Source: Candidatus Nitrosopumilus sp.
GTDB lineage: Archaea; Thermoproteota; Nitrososphaeria; Nitrososphaerales; Nitrosopumilaceae
Reading direction: 5' to 3'
DNA length: 5,021 nucleotides
Assembly (NCBI GenBank): GCA_029860565.1
Contig: JAOUAY010000098.1
Location: forward strand, 1-5,021
Of the stretch, positions 1 through 5,021 are shown in pieces; position 1 is the first letter of the stretch; every line of letters begins with the position of its first letter. A program made the position numbers and the translations under genes. The notes beneath the pieces are model-generated. The model was not told the origin of the DNA and made no database searches. It saw only the letters and a program-made list of their open reading frames with translations.

Positions 1-165
1 AAGAAACCAAACAATCCTAATCAAAACAGATCAAAGAAACCAAACAATCCTAATCAAAACAGATCAAAGAAACCAAACAATCCTAATCAAAACAGATCAA
101 AGAAACCAAACAATCCTAATCAAAACAGATCAAAGAAACCAAACAATCCTAATCAAAACAAATCA
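1..165 (+). repeat. Tandem array of 33-bp units, five copies, in coding sequence
   Basis: Units start at 1, 34, 67, 100 and 133 with no spacers. The first four are identical base for base, including third codon positions. The fifth differs only at 161 (G to A, Arg to Lys). A degenerate sixth unit at 166-189 keeps only the GACAATCCTAA-like core. The lack of synonymous change points to recent expansion by slippage or unequal recombination. It is not a CRISPR array, because the copies abut and no unique spacer exists. The array reaches the left edge, so the true copy number is unknown. Confidence 0.95.
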
Positions 166-192
166 AACGTTCCAGACAATCCTAAAAAATAA
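1..192 (+). CDS. C-terminal end of a repeat-tailed protein (partial, 5' end outside window)
   Basis: The frame starting at base 1 is open from the left edge to a TAA at 190-192 and gives 63 residues: four copies of KKPNNPNQNRS, a fifth copy ending NKS, then the tail NVPDNPKK. I see no start codon, so this is the 3' end of a gene beginning outside the window. The tail is basic (three positive charges per unit, none negative), rich in Asn and Pro and free of hydrophobic residues, so it should be disordered. The 33-bp unit keeps frame because it is a multiple of three. All three minus-strand frames are closed by a stop in every unit. The frame starting at base 2 is also open (to 277), but it would run antisense through the neighbouring gene, whereas the chosen frame stops 2 nt from that gene's stop. 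The function and the N-terminal domain are unknown. Confidence 0.65.
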   Translation, partial: KKPNNPNQNRSKKPNNPNQNRSKKPNNPNQNRSKKPNNPNQNRSKKPNNPNQNKSNVPDNPKK

Positions 193-194
193 AA
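183..194 (-). terminator. T-rich transcription end for the minus-strand SnoaL-like gene
   Basis: Read on the minus strand, the bases just after the TGA at 195-197 are TTTTATTTTTTA. Archaeal RNA polymerase commonly ends at such T tracts without a hairpin. The tract lies inside the last codons of the convergent repeat gene, so it serves two roles in the DNA. The call rests on composition and position only. Confidence 0.4.
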
Positions 195-614
195 TCATCC
201 GTCAATTTTTGATAGATGAATATGTACAATTTTCCATGTTGGTTGTTTCACTAGTACAAACGTTGCACGTCCAGTAATTACCATGTGTTCTCCAGTGTAT
301 GATTTGTTATCTACTAGCATTCCTTTTTGAATTAATTCTAAAGCAACTACAGCTGTATTTCCAAACAAACTAATTTTTGGATTTTTTATTTCATATGTAT
401 AATCTGAGATGCTTATGAATCTTAATTCTTCAAGCTCTATTGTGGTTTGATAATCTTTCAGATCGTATGGTGGCAAGTCACTAAAACTAGAAAATTTAGA
501 ATCATTGAGGTGAATGTCTTTGAGTGCAGATAGATCTTTTGTTACTCCTGCTTGAAATAATGTTTCTATAACTTTGATAATTTCTTCATTATCGCTCAAA
601 ATAATCAATTTCAA
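195..614 (-). CDS. SnoaL/NTF2-like domain protein
   Basis: The 139-residue protein has the layout of a single SnoaL-like (NTF2-fold) domain: an N-terminal helix (about residues 8-23, EEIIKVIETLFQAG), a short helical segment to about 55, then curved-sheet strands (about 62-135). It ends with the family-typical pattern GRATFVLVK-x-x-x-W-KIVHIHLS (W127, H131, H133). Family members form cone-shaped dimers with a ligand pocket; some are enzymes and many have no known substrate, so I assign no reaction. No signal peptide or membrane segment is seen. The start is uncertain. There is no in-frame ATG near the N-terminus, and an in-frame stop lies five codons above the TTG at 612-614. Other TTG codons are at 606-608 and 597-599; the last would give a 134-residue protein beginning MSDNEEIIKV, which looks more natural for this fold. 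No Shine-Dalgarno sequence precedes any of them. It is convergent with the repeat gene and divergent from ilvB. Confidence 0.75.
   Translation of the reverse strand: MKLIILSDNEEIIKVIETLFQAGVTKDLSALKDIHLNDSKFSSFSDLPPYDLKDYQTTIELEELRFISISDYTYEIKNPKISLFGNTAVVALELIQKGMLVDNKSYTGEHMVITGRATFVLVKQPTWKIVHIHLSKIDG
205..210 (+). terminator. Possible T-tract end for the plus-strand repeat gene
   Basis: A run of five T follows the TAA (190-192) of the repeat gene after 13 nt and lies inside the 3' end of the opposing gene. It is short, and no hairpin precedes it. It is the only T tract close to that stop, so it is a weak candidate. Confidence 0.2.
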
Positions 615-648
615 ATATGGAAAATATCAGTTTAAGTCTTCTGTATCA

Positions 649-654
649 TTATAT
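649..654 (-). promoter_or_regulatory. Candidate TATA box for the SnoaL-like gene
   Basis: On the minus strand this reads ATATAA and ends 34 nt before the TTG at 612-614. With the usual archaeal spacing of about 25 nt, transcription would begin near 625 and leave a short leader. A second AT-rich hexamer at 631-636 (CTTAAA on the minus strand) would fit a leaderless start nearer 606 or 597. I cannot decide between them from sequence alone. Confidence 0.3.
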
Positions 655-683
655 GCAAAATTCTGATTATTTTTCAGAGAATC

Positions 684-690
684 TTTATTA
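684..690 (+). promoter_or_regulatory. Candidate TATA box upstream of the mini-ORF and ilvB
   Basis: TTTATTA is preceded by purine-rich GAGAA, as expected of a BRE/TATA pair. Archaeal spacing would put the start near 712-716, just before the ATG at 720. That transcript would carry the mini-ORF as a near-leaderless first cistron, followed by ilvB. Rival elements closer to ilvB (775-782 and 799-808) would start transcription near 803 or 830 and skip the mini-ORF. Confidence 0.3.
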
Positions 691-719
691 GTTGGCAATT
701 ACTATTTTTTTTGATTTCG

Positions 720-779
720 ATGAATACAAAATTAATTGGAGCATTTGACAAAGATTTGCTGGTTGTTATTCTACTTTAG
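720..779 (+). CDS. 19-residue branched-chain-rich ORF ahead of ilvB, possible leader peptide
   Basis: The ORF runs from ATG at 720 to TAG at 777-779 and encodes MNTKLIGAFDKDLLVVILL. Nine of 19 residues are Leu, Ile or Val, and residues 13-19 are an unbroken run of them (codons TTG CTG GTT GTT ATT CTA CTT) directly before the stop. It ends 28 nt before the first ATG of ilvB and is in a different frame. The content resembles leader peptides that sense charged tRNA in bacterial ilv and leu operons. The run includes CTG and CTA, which are scarce in ilvB by my reading (no CTG, one CTA). Against it: AT-rich DNA yields Leu/Ile/Val codons by chance, no Shine-Dalgarno is present, no clear terminator/antiterminator pair follows, and ribosome-mediated attenuation is not an established archaeal mechanism. 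Expression is unproven. Confidence 0.25.
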   Translation: MNTKLIGAFDKDLLVVILL

Positions 780-807
780 TGTGTCAAAAATTTACTAGAT
801 TAAAATT

Positions 808-2520
808 ATGGAAAGAAATTTGATGAATAAAATGGAAAGTATGACAGGTGCAAAGGCCTTGATGGTGGCTATGGAAAAAGAAGGCGTTAAACAAGTATTT
901 GGTTTACCTGGAGGTGCAAATCTTCCAATGTATGATGAGTTTGCTCGATGTGATATTAGGCATATTTTGGCAAGACATGAGCAGTCAGCTGCTCATATGG
1001 CTGATGGCTTTGGTAGGGTTAGTAAGAAGCCTGGGGTTTGTTTTGCTACATCTGGTCCTGGTGCTACTAACATTTTGACTGGAATTGCAACCGCACAAGC
1101 TGATTCTTCACCCATGGTTGCAGTAACAGGACAAGTACCTGTTGCAATGATTGGCAAAGATGCATTTCAAGAAAGTGATATTATCGGAATGGCAAATCCT
1201 GTTGTAAAATATGCTTTTCAACCACGAAAAGCTGGCGAAATTCCAGAGGTTGTAAAAAAAGGATTTTTTATTGCAAAATCTGGAAGACCTGGACCCGTAT
1301 TGATTGACATTCCAAAAGATGTACAAACAAATGAAGAACCTATGAATTTTCCAGATGAATTTAAAATTCAAGGTTATCATCCTTGGGGGGATCCTGATAT
1401 CGTCAATGTTGAAAAAGCAATTGATATGTTACTTCATGCTGAAAAACCAATTATTTTAGCTGGAGGTGGGACTATTATCTCATCAGCGTTTGCTGAATTG
1501 CAATCTATTGCTGAAACTCTCATGCTTCCAGTAGTTACTACTTTCAAAGGCAAGGGTGCATTTCCTGAAAATCATCCTTTGTCATTAGGTCCAATAGGAA
1601 TGCATGGACATGCAGAAGCAAACAAAATGATGTCAGAAGCTGATTGTGTATTAGCAATTGGAACTCGTTTCTCTGATAGATCTGTAGGAACTTTTGAGGC
1701 ATTTGAGAAGAGATTGAAAATTATTCATATGGATGTAGATCCTGCGGAAATCGGTAAGAATCAAACTGCACAAATTGCTGTAATTGGAGATGTACGTGTA
1801 AATCTTAGAGTGATGGTAAAGTTACTTTTACAACGAGCTATCAAAAAATCTGAAGAATCTCCTTGGGTTAAGCATGTAAAAGAAACCAAAGATTACTGGA
1901 AAGAAAACTTGAAACTTCATCCAGGTGAAATGGGTGCTGCTAAAATTTTACGTAAACTTCGTGAAATATTGCCCAAAGAATCTATTGTAACTACAGAAGT
2001 AGGACAACATCAGATGTGGGCATCATTATTTTATGATGTGATTCAACCTGGTACTTTTTTTAGTTCAACTGGACTTGGCACTATGGGTTGGGGATTTCCA
2101 GCAGCAATTGGTGCTAAAGTTGCAAGACCTGATGTCCCAGTTGTGGATATTGCAGGTGATGGAAGTTTTGCCATGACAGAAAATTCTCTTGCAACTGCAG
2201 TGTTGGAAGATATTCCTGTAATCGTATTTATCTTAAACAACTCTACATTGGGAATGGTAGCTCAATGGCAGAGAACTTTCTATGGCCGAAGAATGATTGG
2301 CGTAGATCAACAAAGCTGTCCTGATTATGTTAAACTAGCAGAGTCTTATGGTGCTCAAGGAATTAGAGCACAATCAATGGATGAACTTGACAAGGCAATT
2401 AAAACTGCAATAAGCAGTGACGTTGCAACCGTTATTGATATTCCAATTGATCCTGAAGAAGATGTGTTGCCATTTGTAGCTCCTGGAACTTCACTTGCGG
2501 ATATGATCTTACCATCTTAG
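808..2520 (+). CDS. ilvB: Acetolactate synthase (acetohydroxyacid synthase), large catalytic subunit
   Basis: This thiamine-diphosphate enzyme joins two pyruvates to 2-acetolactate (valine, leucine) or pyruvate with 2-oxobutyrate to 2-aceto-2-hydroxybutyrate (isoleucine) in the cytoplasm. At 570 residues it is full length. The three domains are visible: N-terminal TPP domain (about 12-180) with FGLPGGANLP and catalytic Glu58 in RHEQ; central domain (about 200-345) with ILAGGGTIIS, GKGAFPENHPLSLG and HMDVDPAEIGKN; C-terminal TPP domain (about 375-550) with the GDGS...NN cofactor motif (450-453 and 477-478). LGMVAQWQRTFYGRR follows, with Trp487 at the place where acetohydroxyacid synthases favour 2-oxobutyrate, which argues against pyruvate oxidase or glyoxylate carboligase. 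The start is ambiguous: in-frame ATGs lie at 808, 823, 832 and 841 after a stop at 796-798. The conserved region begins at MTGAKAL (841), so 832 or 841 may be the true start. ilvN follows after 6 nt. Confidence 0.96.
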   Translation: MERNLMNKMESMTGAKALMVAMEKEGVKQVFGLPGGANLPMYDEFARCDIRHILARHEQSAAHMADGFGRVSKKPGVCFATSGPGATNILTGIATAQADSSPMVAVTGQVPVAMIGKDAFQESDIIGMANPVVKYAFQPRKAGEIPEVVKKGFFIAKSGRPGPVLIDIPKDVQTNEEPMNFPDEFKIQGYHPWGDPDIVNVEKAIDMLLHAEKPIILAGGGTIISSAFAELQSIAETLMLPVVTTFKGKGAFPENHPLSLGPIGMHGHAEANKMMSEADCVLAIGTRFSDRSVGTFEAFEKRLKIIHMDVDPAEIGKNQTAQIAVIGDVRVNLRVMVKLLLQRAIKKSEESPWVKHVKETKDYWKENLKLHPGEMGAAKILRKLREILPKESIVTTEVGQHQMWASLFYDVIQPGTFFSSTGLGTMGWGFPAAIGAKVARPDVPVVDIAGDGSFAMTENSLATAVLEDIPVIVFILNNSTLGMVAQWQRTFYGRRMIGVDQQSCPDYVKLAESYGAQGIRAQSMDELDKAIKTAISSDVATVIDIPIDPEEDVLPFVAPGTSLADMILPS

Positions 2521-2524
2521 TGAT
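2520..2524 (+). promoter_or_regulatory. Possible ribosome binding site for ilvN
   Basis: GTGAT overlaps the last base of the ilvB stop codon and sits 2 nt before the ATG at 2527 (5 nt before a second ATG at 2530). It can pair with ATCAC near the 3' end of archaeal 16S rRNA. The spacing fits the second ATG a little better, so the protein may begin at Met2. Confidence 0.35.
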
Positions 2525-2526
2525 TC

Positions 2527-3012
2527 ATGATGTGGGCAATTCTCTCTATTTTAGTTGAAAATAAACCTGGAATTTTGTTTAAGGTAACTCATCTTTTCAG
2601 ATCTAGAAATTTCAATATTGATAGTATTTCAGAAGGAGTCACTGAGAATCCAAATTACTCTAAGATGACTATCACCACATACGGCGATGAAAAACAGATA
2701 AATCAAATAGTAAAACAACTTGATAAGATGATTGATACTGTAAAAGTTGAGCATCTAGATGAGCACAAAACAGTATTTCGTGAACTTTGTCTTTTTAAGA
2801 TCAAACTTAGTAATGCTAATGATAGTATGGAGGTAAACAAATTAGCCAATGCATACGGCGGCAAAGTTCATGATGTGAAAAAAGATTCAATCATGGTAGA
2901 GTTGACTGCTACTCCTGATCAAATCAAAGCATTTGAGGAACTAGCAAAACCATTTGGAATACTTGATGTTGCACGAACTGGTGTTGCTGCTTTGCAAAGG
3001 AGTGGGGTATGA
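2527..3012 (+). CDS. ilvN: Acetolactate synthase, small regulatory subunit
   Basis: This subunit binds the large subunit, raises its activity and carries the site for valine feedback inhibition. At 161 residues it has the usual length. An ACT domain (about 3-76) opens with ILVENKPGILFKV and RNFNIDSISEG; Asn12, Gly15 and Asn30 align with the valine-site residues of E. coli IlvH (Asn11, Gly14, Asn29), so feedback control is likely. The second domain (about 85-158) is the ferredoxin-like ALS small-subunit C-terminal domain, with KTVFRELCLFKIK, YGGKVHDVKKDSIMVELT and the closing ILDVARTGVAALQR pattern. It starts 6 nt after ilvB and its TGA overlaps the ATG of the next gene (ATGA), which supports co-transcription and coupled translation. 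In E. coli nomenclature it could equally be called ilvH. Confidence 0.95.
   Translation: MMWAILSILVENKPGILFKVTHLFRSRNFNIDSISEGVTENPNYSKMTITTYGDEKQINQIVKQLDKMIDTVKVEHLDEHKTVFRELCLFKIKLSNANDSMEVNKLANAYGGKVHDVKKDSIMVELTATPDQIKAFEELAKPFGILDVARTGVAALQRSGV
2999..3002 (+). promoter_or_regulatory. Ribosome binding site for the leuA-type gene
   Basis: GGAG lies inside the last codons of ilvN, 6 nt before the ATG at 3009. It is the clearest Shine-Dalgarno sequence in the window, and it supports both the chosen start and internal initiation within a polycistronic message. Confidence 0.6.
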
Positions 3013-4523
3013 AAGTTAGAATATTTGATACGACATTGAGAGATGGAGAGCAAACCATTGGGGTTTCCTTGTCTCCAGATCAGAAATTATCTATTGCCAA
3101 AAAACTCGATGCACTTGGAGTTGATGCAATTGAAGCGGGGTTTCCAGTAATTTCTGAAGGTGAATTAAAGGCAGTCAAGATGATCACTGCTGAAGGATTA
3201 TCCTGTGAGGTTGCAGGATTGACAAGAACCATCAAAAATGATATTGATGCAGCAGTTGAGGCTGGTTTAAACTACATTCACACATTCATTGCAACGTCTG
3301 ATATTCATTTGGAATACAAACTCAAAATGACTCGTGACCAAGCACTTGAAAAAGCAATAGAGGCAGTGGAATATGGAAAGTCTCGTGGATTACAAGTCGA
3401 ATTTTCAGCTGAAGATGCAACGAGAACCGATAGAGAATTCTTAAAAAAAGTGTTTGGTGAGGTTGCAAAAGCCGGAGCTGACCGAGTCAATATTCCTGAT
3501 ACTGTAGGATATTCTACACCTGAATATATGGCAGATTTAACTCGCGATACAGTTGAGGCAACAAAGCTTCCAGTAAGCGTTCACTGTCATAATGACTTTG
3601 GATTGGCAGTTGCAAACGCATTGTCTGGAATTCATGCAGGAGCATCATGTGCACATGTTACGATTAATGGTATTGGAGAGCGAGCAGGAAATGCATCATT
3701 GGAAGAATTTTCCATGGCATTACAATGTTTACCATATGAGAAAAAATACGAAACTAACATCAAATCTGAATTAATCTATGAAACATCCAGATATGTTTCA
3801 AAGATTGTAGGCATTAAAGTTCAACCAAACAAGGCCATAGTTGGAGATAATGCATTTGGCCATGAGTCTGGAATTCATACTCATGGTGTATTGAATAATC
3901 CTTTAACGTATGAGCCAATCAGTCCTGAACTAGTTGGAAGAAAGAGGCGACTTCGTGTTGGAAAACATGCTGGAATTCATGGAATGAATGCAATGCTTGA
4001 AGAATTTGGGGTCAAAACAACTGAAGAGCAATCACAACAGATTCTTGATAAAATCAAAATACTAGGTGATCAAGGAAAACAAATCACAGACGTGGAGTTA
4101 CTATCTATCGCAAGTGATGTTTTAGGTGAAAAAGGAATCAAAAGAATTGTACAACTAACTGGATTTTCAGTATCTACTGGAATTGGGACAATGCCTTATG
4201 CATTTGTAAAATTAAACATTGACGGAAAAGAGTTTGTTGGAACTGATCATGGTGTAGGTCCAGTTGATGCTGCCCTAAATGCGATTCAAACAATTACTGG
4301 AAGAATTTCTGAATTGAGAATCAAAGATTATGGCTTGGCATCAATCAGCGGTGGTTCTAGTGCCCTATGTGAAGTAACAATCAGTGTGGAGGATGCACAG
4401 GGGAACAGGGTTTCATCAAAATCAATTGGTGAGGATATTGTAACCACTAGTGTTCAAGCCGTTATTGATGGAATTAACAGAATCATGCTCAAAAAGATGC
4501 TTAAAGAAAAACAAGTCAACTAA
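3009..4523 (+). CDS. leuA: 2-isopropylmalate synthase (LeuA type; citramalate synthase less likely)
   Basis: This DRE-TIM metallolyase condenses acetyl-CoA with 2-oxoisovalerate to 2-isopropylmalate, the first step committed to leucine. The 504 residues cover a TIM barrel (about 3-270) with FDTTLRDGEQ (5-14; Arg11, Asp12), the metal ligands in HCHNDFGLA (His192, His194) and the signature NGIGERAGNASLEE (220-233). A linker follows with GDNAFGHESGIHTHG (279-293), then a LeuA allosteric dimer domain (about 375-495) marked by GVGPVDAALNAI and GGSSALCEVTI. That last domain usually means feedback by the end product, here inferred to be leucine. The related CimA makes citramalate for isoleucine. AGFPVISEG, HTFIATS and NIPDTVGY here match archaeal LeuA better than CimA (which I recall having CVCDTVG at the last site), but the families are close and dual use cannot be excluded. 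It overlaps ilvN by 4 nt. Confidence 0.88.
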   Translation: MKVRIFDTTLRDGEQTIGVSLSPDQKLSIAKKLDALGVDAIEAGFPVISEGELKAVKMITAEGLSCEVAGLTRTIKNDIDAAVEAGLNYIHTFIATSDIHLEYKLKMTRDQALEKAIEAVEYGKSRGLQVEFSAEDATRTDREFLKKVFGEVAKAGADRVNIPDTVGYSTPEYMADLTRDTVEATKLPVSVHCHNDFGLAVANALSGIHAGASCAHVTINGIGERAGNASLEEFSMALQCLPYEKKYETNIKSELIYETSRYVSKIVGIKVQPNKAIVGDNAFGHESGIHTHGVLNNPLTYEPISPELVGRKRRLRVGKHAGIHGMNAMLEEFGVKTTEEQSQQILDKIKILGDQGKQITDVELLSIASDVLGEKGIKRIVQLTGFSVSTGIGTMPYAFVKLNIDGKEFVGTDHGVGPVDAALNAIQTITGRISELRIKDYGLASISGGSSALCEVTISVEDAQGNRVSSKSIGEDIVTTSVQAVIDGINRIMLKKMLKEKQVN

Positions 4524-4556
4524 ATCCTAAAATCTCCCTTTATATGATGTGCAATT

Positions 4557-5021
4557 ATGTATAAAATCTCATTAATCACTGGTGATGGAATTGGTCCTGA
4601 ATTATCAGAATCTGCAATTTCTGTTTTAAATACAATTCATGATAAACTTGACTTAAAATTTGACATAACAAAATTATCAGCTGGGGATAAGGCTTTGTCT
4701 GAAACCGGAAAAGCACTTCCTGATGAGACCATTGCTACAATAAAGAACTCTGATGTCTGTTTGAAGGCGCCAGTTGGTGAGAGTGCAGCTGATGTCATTG
4801 TCGTGTTAAGGAGAATGCTTGATCTTTATGCCAACATTAGACCTGCAAAATCATATCCACACATGCCTGCATTACGTGATGATATTGACATGGTAATAGT
4901 TAGAGAGAATACGGAGGATCTTTACACTGGAAAAGAGTTTAGCTTGGGGGATTCTGCGGTGGCATTGAGAATAATTTCAGAGGCAGCTTCCAAAAGAATT
5001 GCAAAATATGCATTTGAAATT
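4557..5021 (+). CDS. leuB: 3-isopropylmalate dehydrogenase, N-terminal part (3' end outside window)
   Basis: The frame is open from ATG at 4557 to the right edge, giving the first 155 residues of a family whose members usually have 330-370. It would oxidise and decarboxylate 3-isopropylmalate with NAD+, the third leucine-specific step. Visible motifs are GDGIGPE (9-15), SAGDKALSETGKALP (41-55), KAPVGESAADVIVVLRRMLDLYANIRP (70-96) with substrate-binding Arg85 or Arg86 and Arg95, and VRENTEDLYTGKE (115-127). The ESAADVIV-LRR pattern resembles archaeal LeuB. Isocitrate and homoisocitrate dehydrogenases share most of these motifs, so the neighbouring leuA is part of the argument. The gene follows leuA after 33 nt with no T-tract terminator, so it probably belongs to the same operon. 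No strong Shine-Dalgarno is seen. TTTATAT (4539-4545) lies too close to the ATG to be a normally spaced TATA box. Confidence 0.85.
   Translation, partial: MYKISLITGDGIGPELSESAISVLNTIHDKLDLKFDITKLSAGDKALSETGKALPDETIATIKNSDVCLKAPVGESAADVIVVLRRMLDLYANIRPAKSYPHMPALRDDIDMVIVRENTEDLYTGKEFSLGDSAVALRIISEAASKRIAKYAFEI

Larger units (their letters stand above)
615..807. other. Divergent intergenic region between the SnoaL-like gene and ilvB
   Basis: These 193 nt separate two genes that point away from each other and must hold both promoters. They contain a candidate minus-strand TATA box (649-654), a plus-strand TATA-like element (684-690), an eight-T run (705-712), a 19-codon ORF (720-779), and a 7-bp inverted repeat TTTGACA/TGTCAAA (744-750 and 782-788). 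Near ilvB there are further AT-rich TATA-like stretches (CTTTAGTG at 775-782; ATTAAAATTA at 799-808). I see no tRNA, riboswitch or strong GC hairpin. Confidence 0.7.

Noticed and set aside
1..165. CRISPR array
   Set aside because: The units abut without unique spacers, are 33 bp long with frame preserved, and lead straight to an in-frame stop codon.
2..277. Alternative plus-strand frame through the repeats (unit RNQTILIKTDQ) to a stop at 275-277
   Set aside because: It is open, but it runs about 80 nt antisense into a gene with a recognisable fold. The frame from base 1 stops cleanly at 192 beside that gene's stop.
705..712. Eight-T run as an attenuator terminator for ilvB
   Set aside because: It lies upstream of the mini-ORF rather than between it and ilvB, so it cannot act as the attenuator in the leader model; it may just be AT-rich promoter DNA.
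1108..1380. 90-residue minus-strand ORF inside ilvB
   Set aside because: It lies wholly antisense to conserved acetolactate synthase sequence, and its product (rich in Phe, Cys and Asn) resembles no family.
2043..2240. 65-residue minus-strand ORF inside ilvB
   Set aside because: It is an antisense shadow of the conserved TPP-binding region with no support of its own.
3305..3490. 61-residue minus-strand ORF inside leuA
   Set aside because: It is an antisense shadow of the LeuA barrel with no start signal or family match.
3592..3774. 60-residue plus-strand ORF in another frame of leuA
   Set aside because: It overlaps the metal-binding and signature motifs of LeuA in a different frame; its His/Met-rich product comes from frame-shifted reading.
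4539..4545. TATA box (TTTATAT) giving leuB its own promoter
   Set aside because: It lies only about 15 nt before the ATG, where archaeal spacing would start transcription inside the coding region; read-through from leuA is simpler.

Overview
The window is an AT-rich, gene-dense stretch that reads as archaeal, most likely from an ammonia-oxidising Thaumarchaeota/Nitrososphaerota lineage of the Nitrosopumilus type. This rests on AT-biased codon use, archaeal-style acetolactate synthase and isopropylmalate enzymes, T-tract ends instead of hairpin terminators, and genes with little or no leader. The lineage is an inference from style; no marker gene proves it.

Layout. (1) Positions 1-192 hold the 3' end of a plus-strand gene that enters from the left. 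It encodes five tandem copies of an 11-residue Asn/Lys/Pro-rich unit, nearly identical at DNA level. (2) Positions 195-614, minus strand, encode a small SnoaL/NTF2-like protein whose stop codon lies 2 nt from the stop of the repeat gene. (3) Positions 615-807 form a divergent promoter region. It contains a 19-codon ORF (720-779) that ends in seven consecutive Leu/Val/Ile codons just ahead of the ilv genes. (4) From 808 to the right edge runs a branched-chain amino acid cluster: ilvB, ilvN, a leuA-type synthase and the 5' part of a leuB-type dehydrogenase.

How the genes work together. IlvB and IlvN form acetolactate synthase (acetohydroxyacid synthase), the first common step to valine, leucine and isoleucine. 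LeuA condenses acetyl-CoA with 2-oxoisovalerate, the first leucine-specific step, and LeuB oxidises 3-isopropylmalate. Spacing is tight (6 nt, a 4-nt ATGA overlap, then 33 nt), so one operon is likely. IlvC, IlvD and LeuCD are not in the window; notably ilvC is not between ilvN and leuA. The biosynthetic genes look ordinary and intact. The features most worth a second look are the repeat-tailed protein at the left edge and the branched-chain-rich mini-ORF ahead of ilvB.
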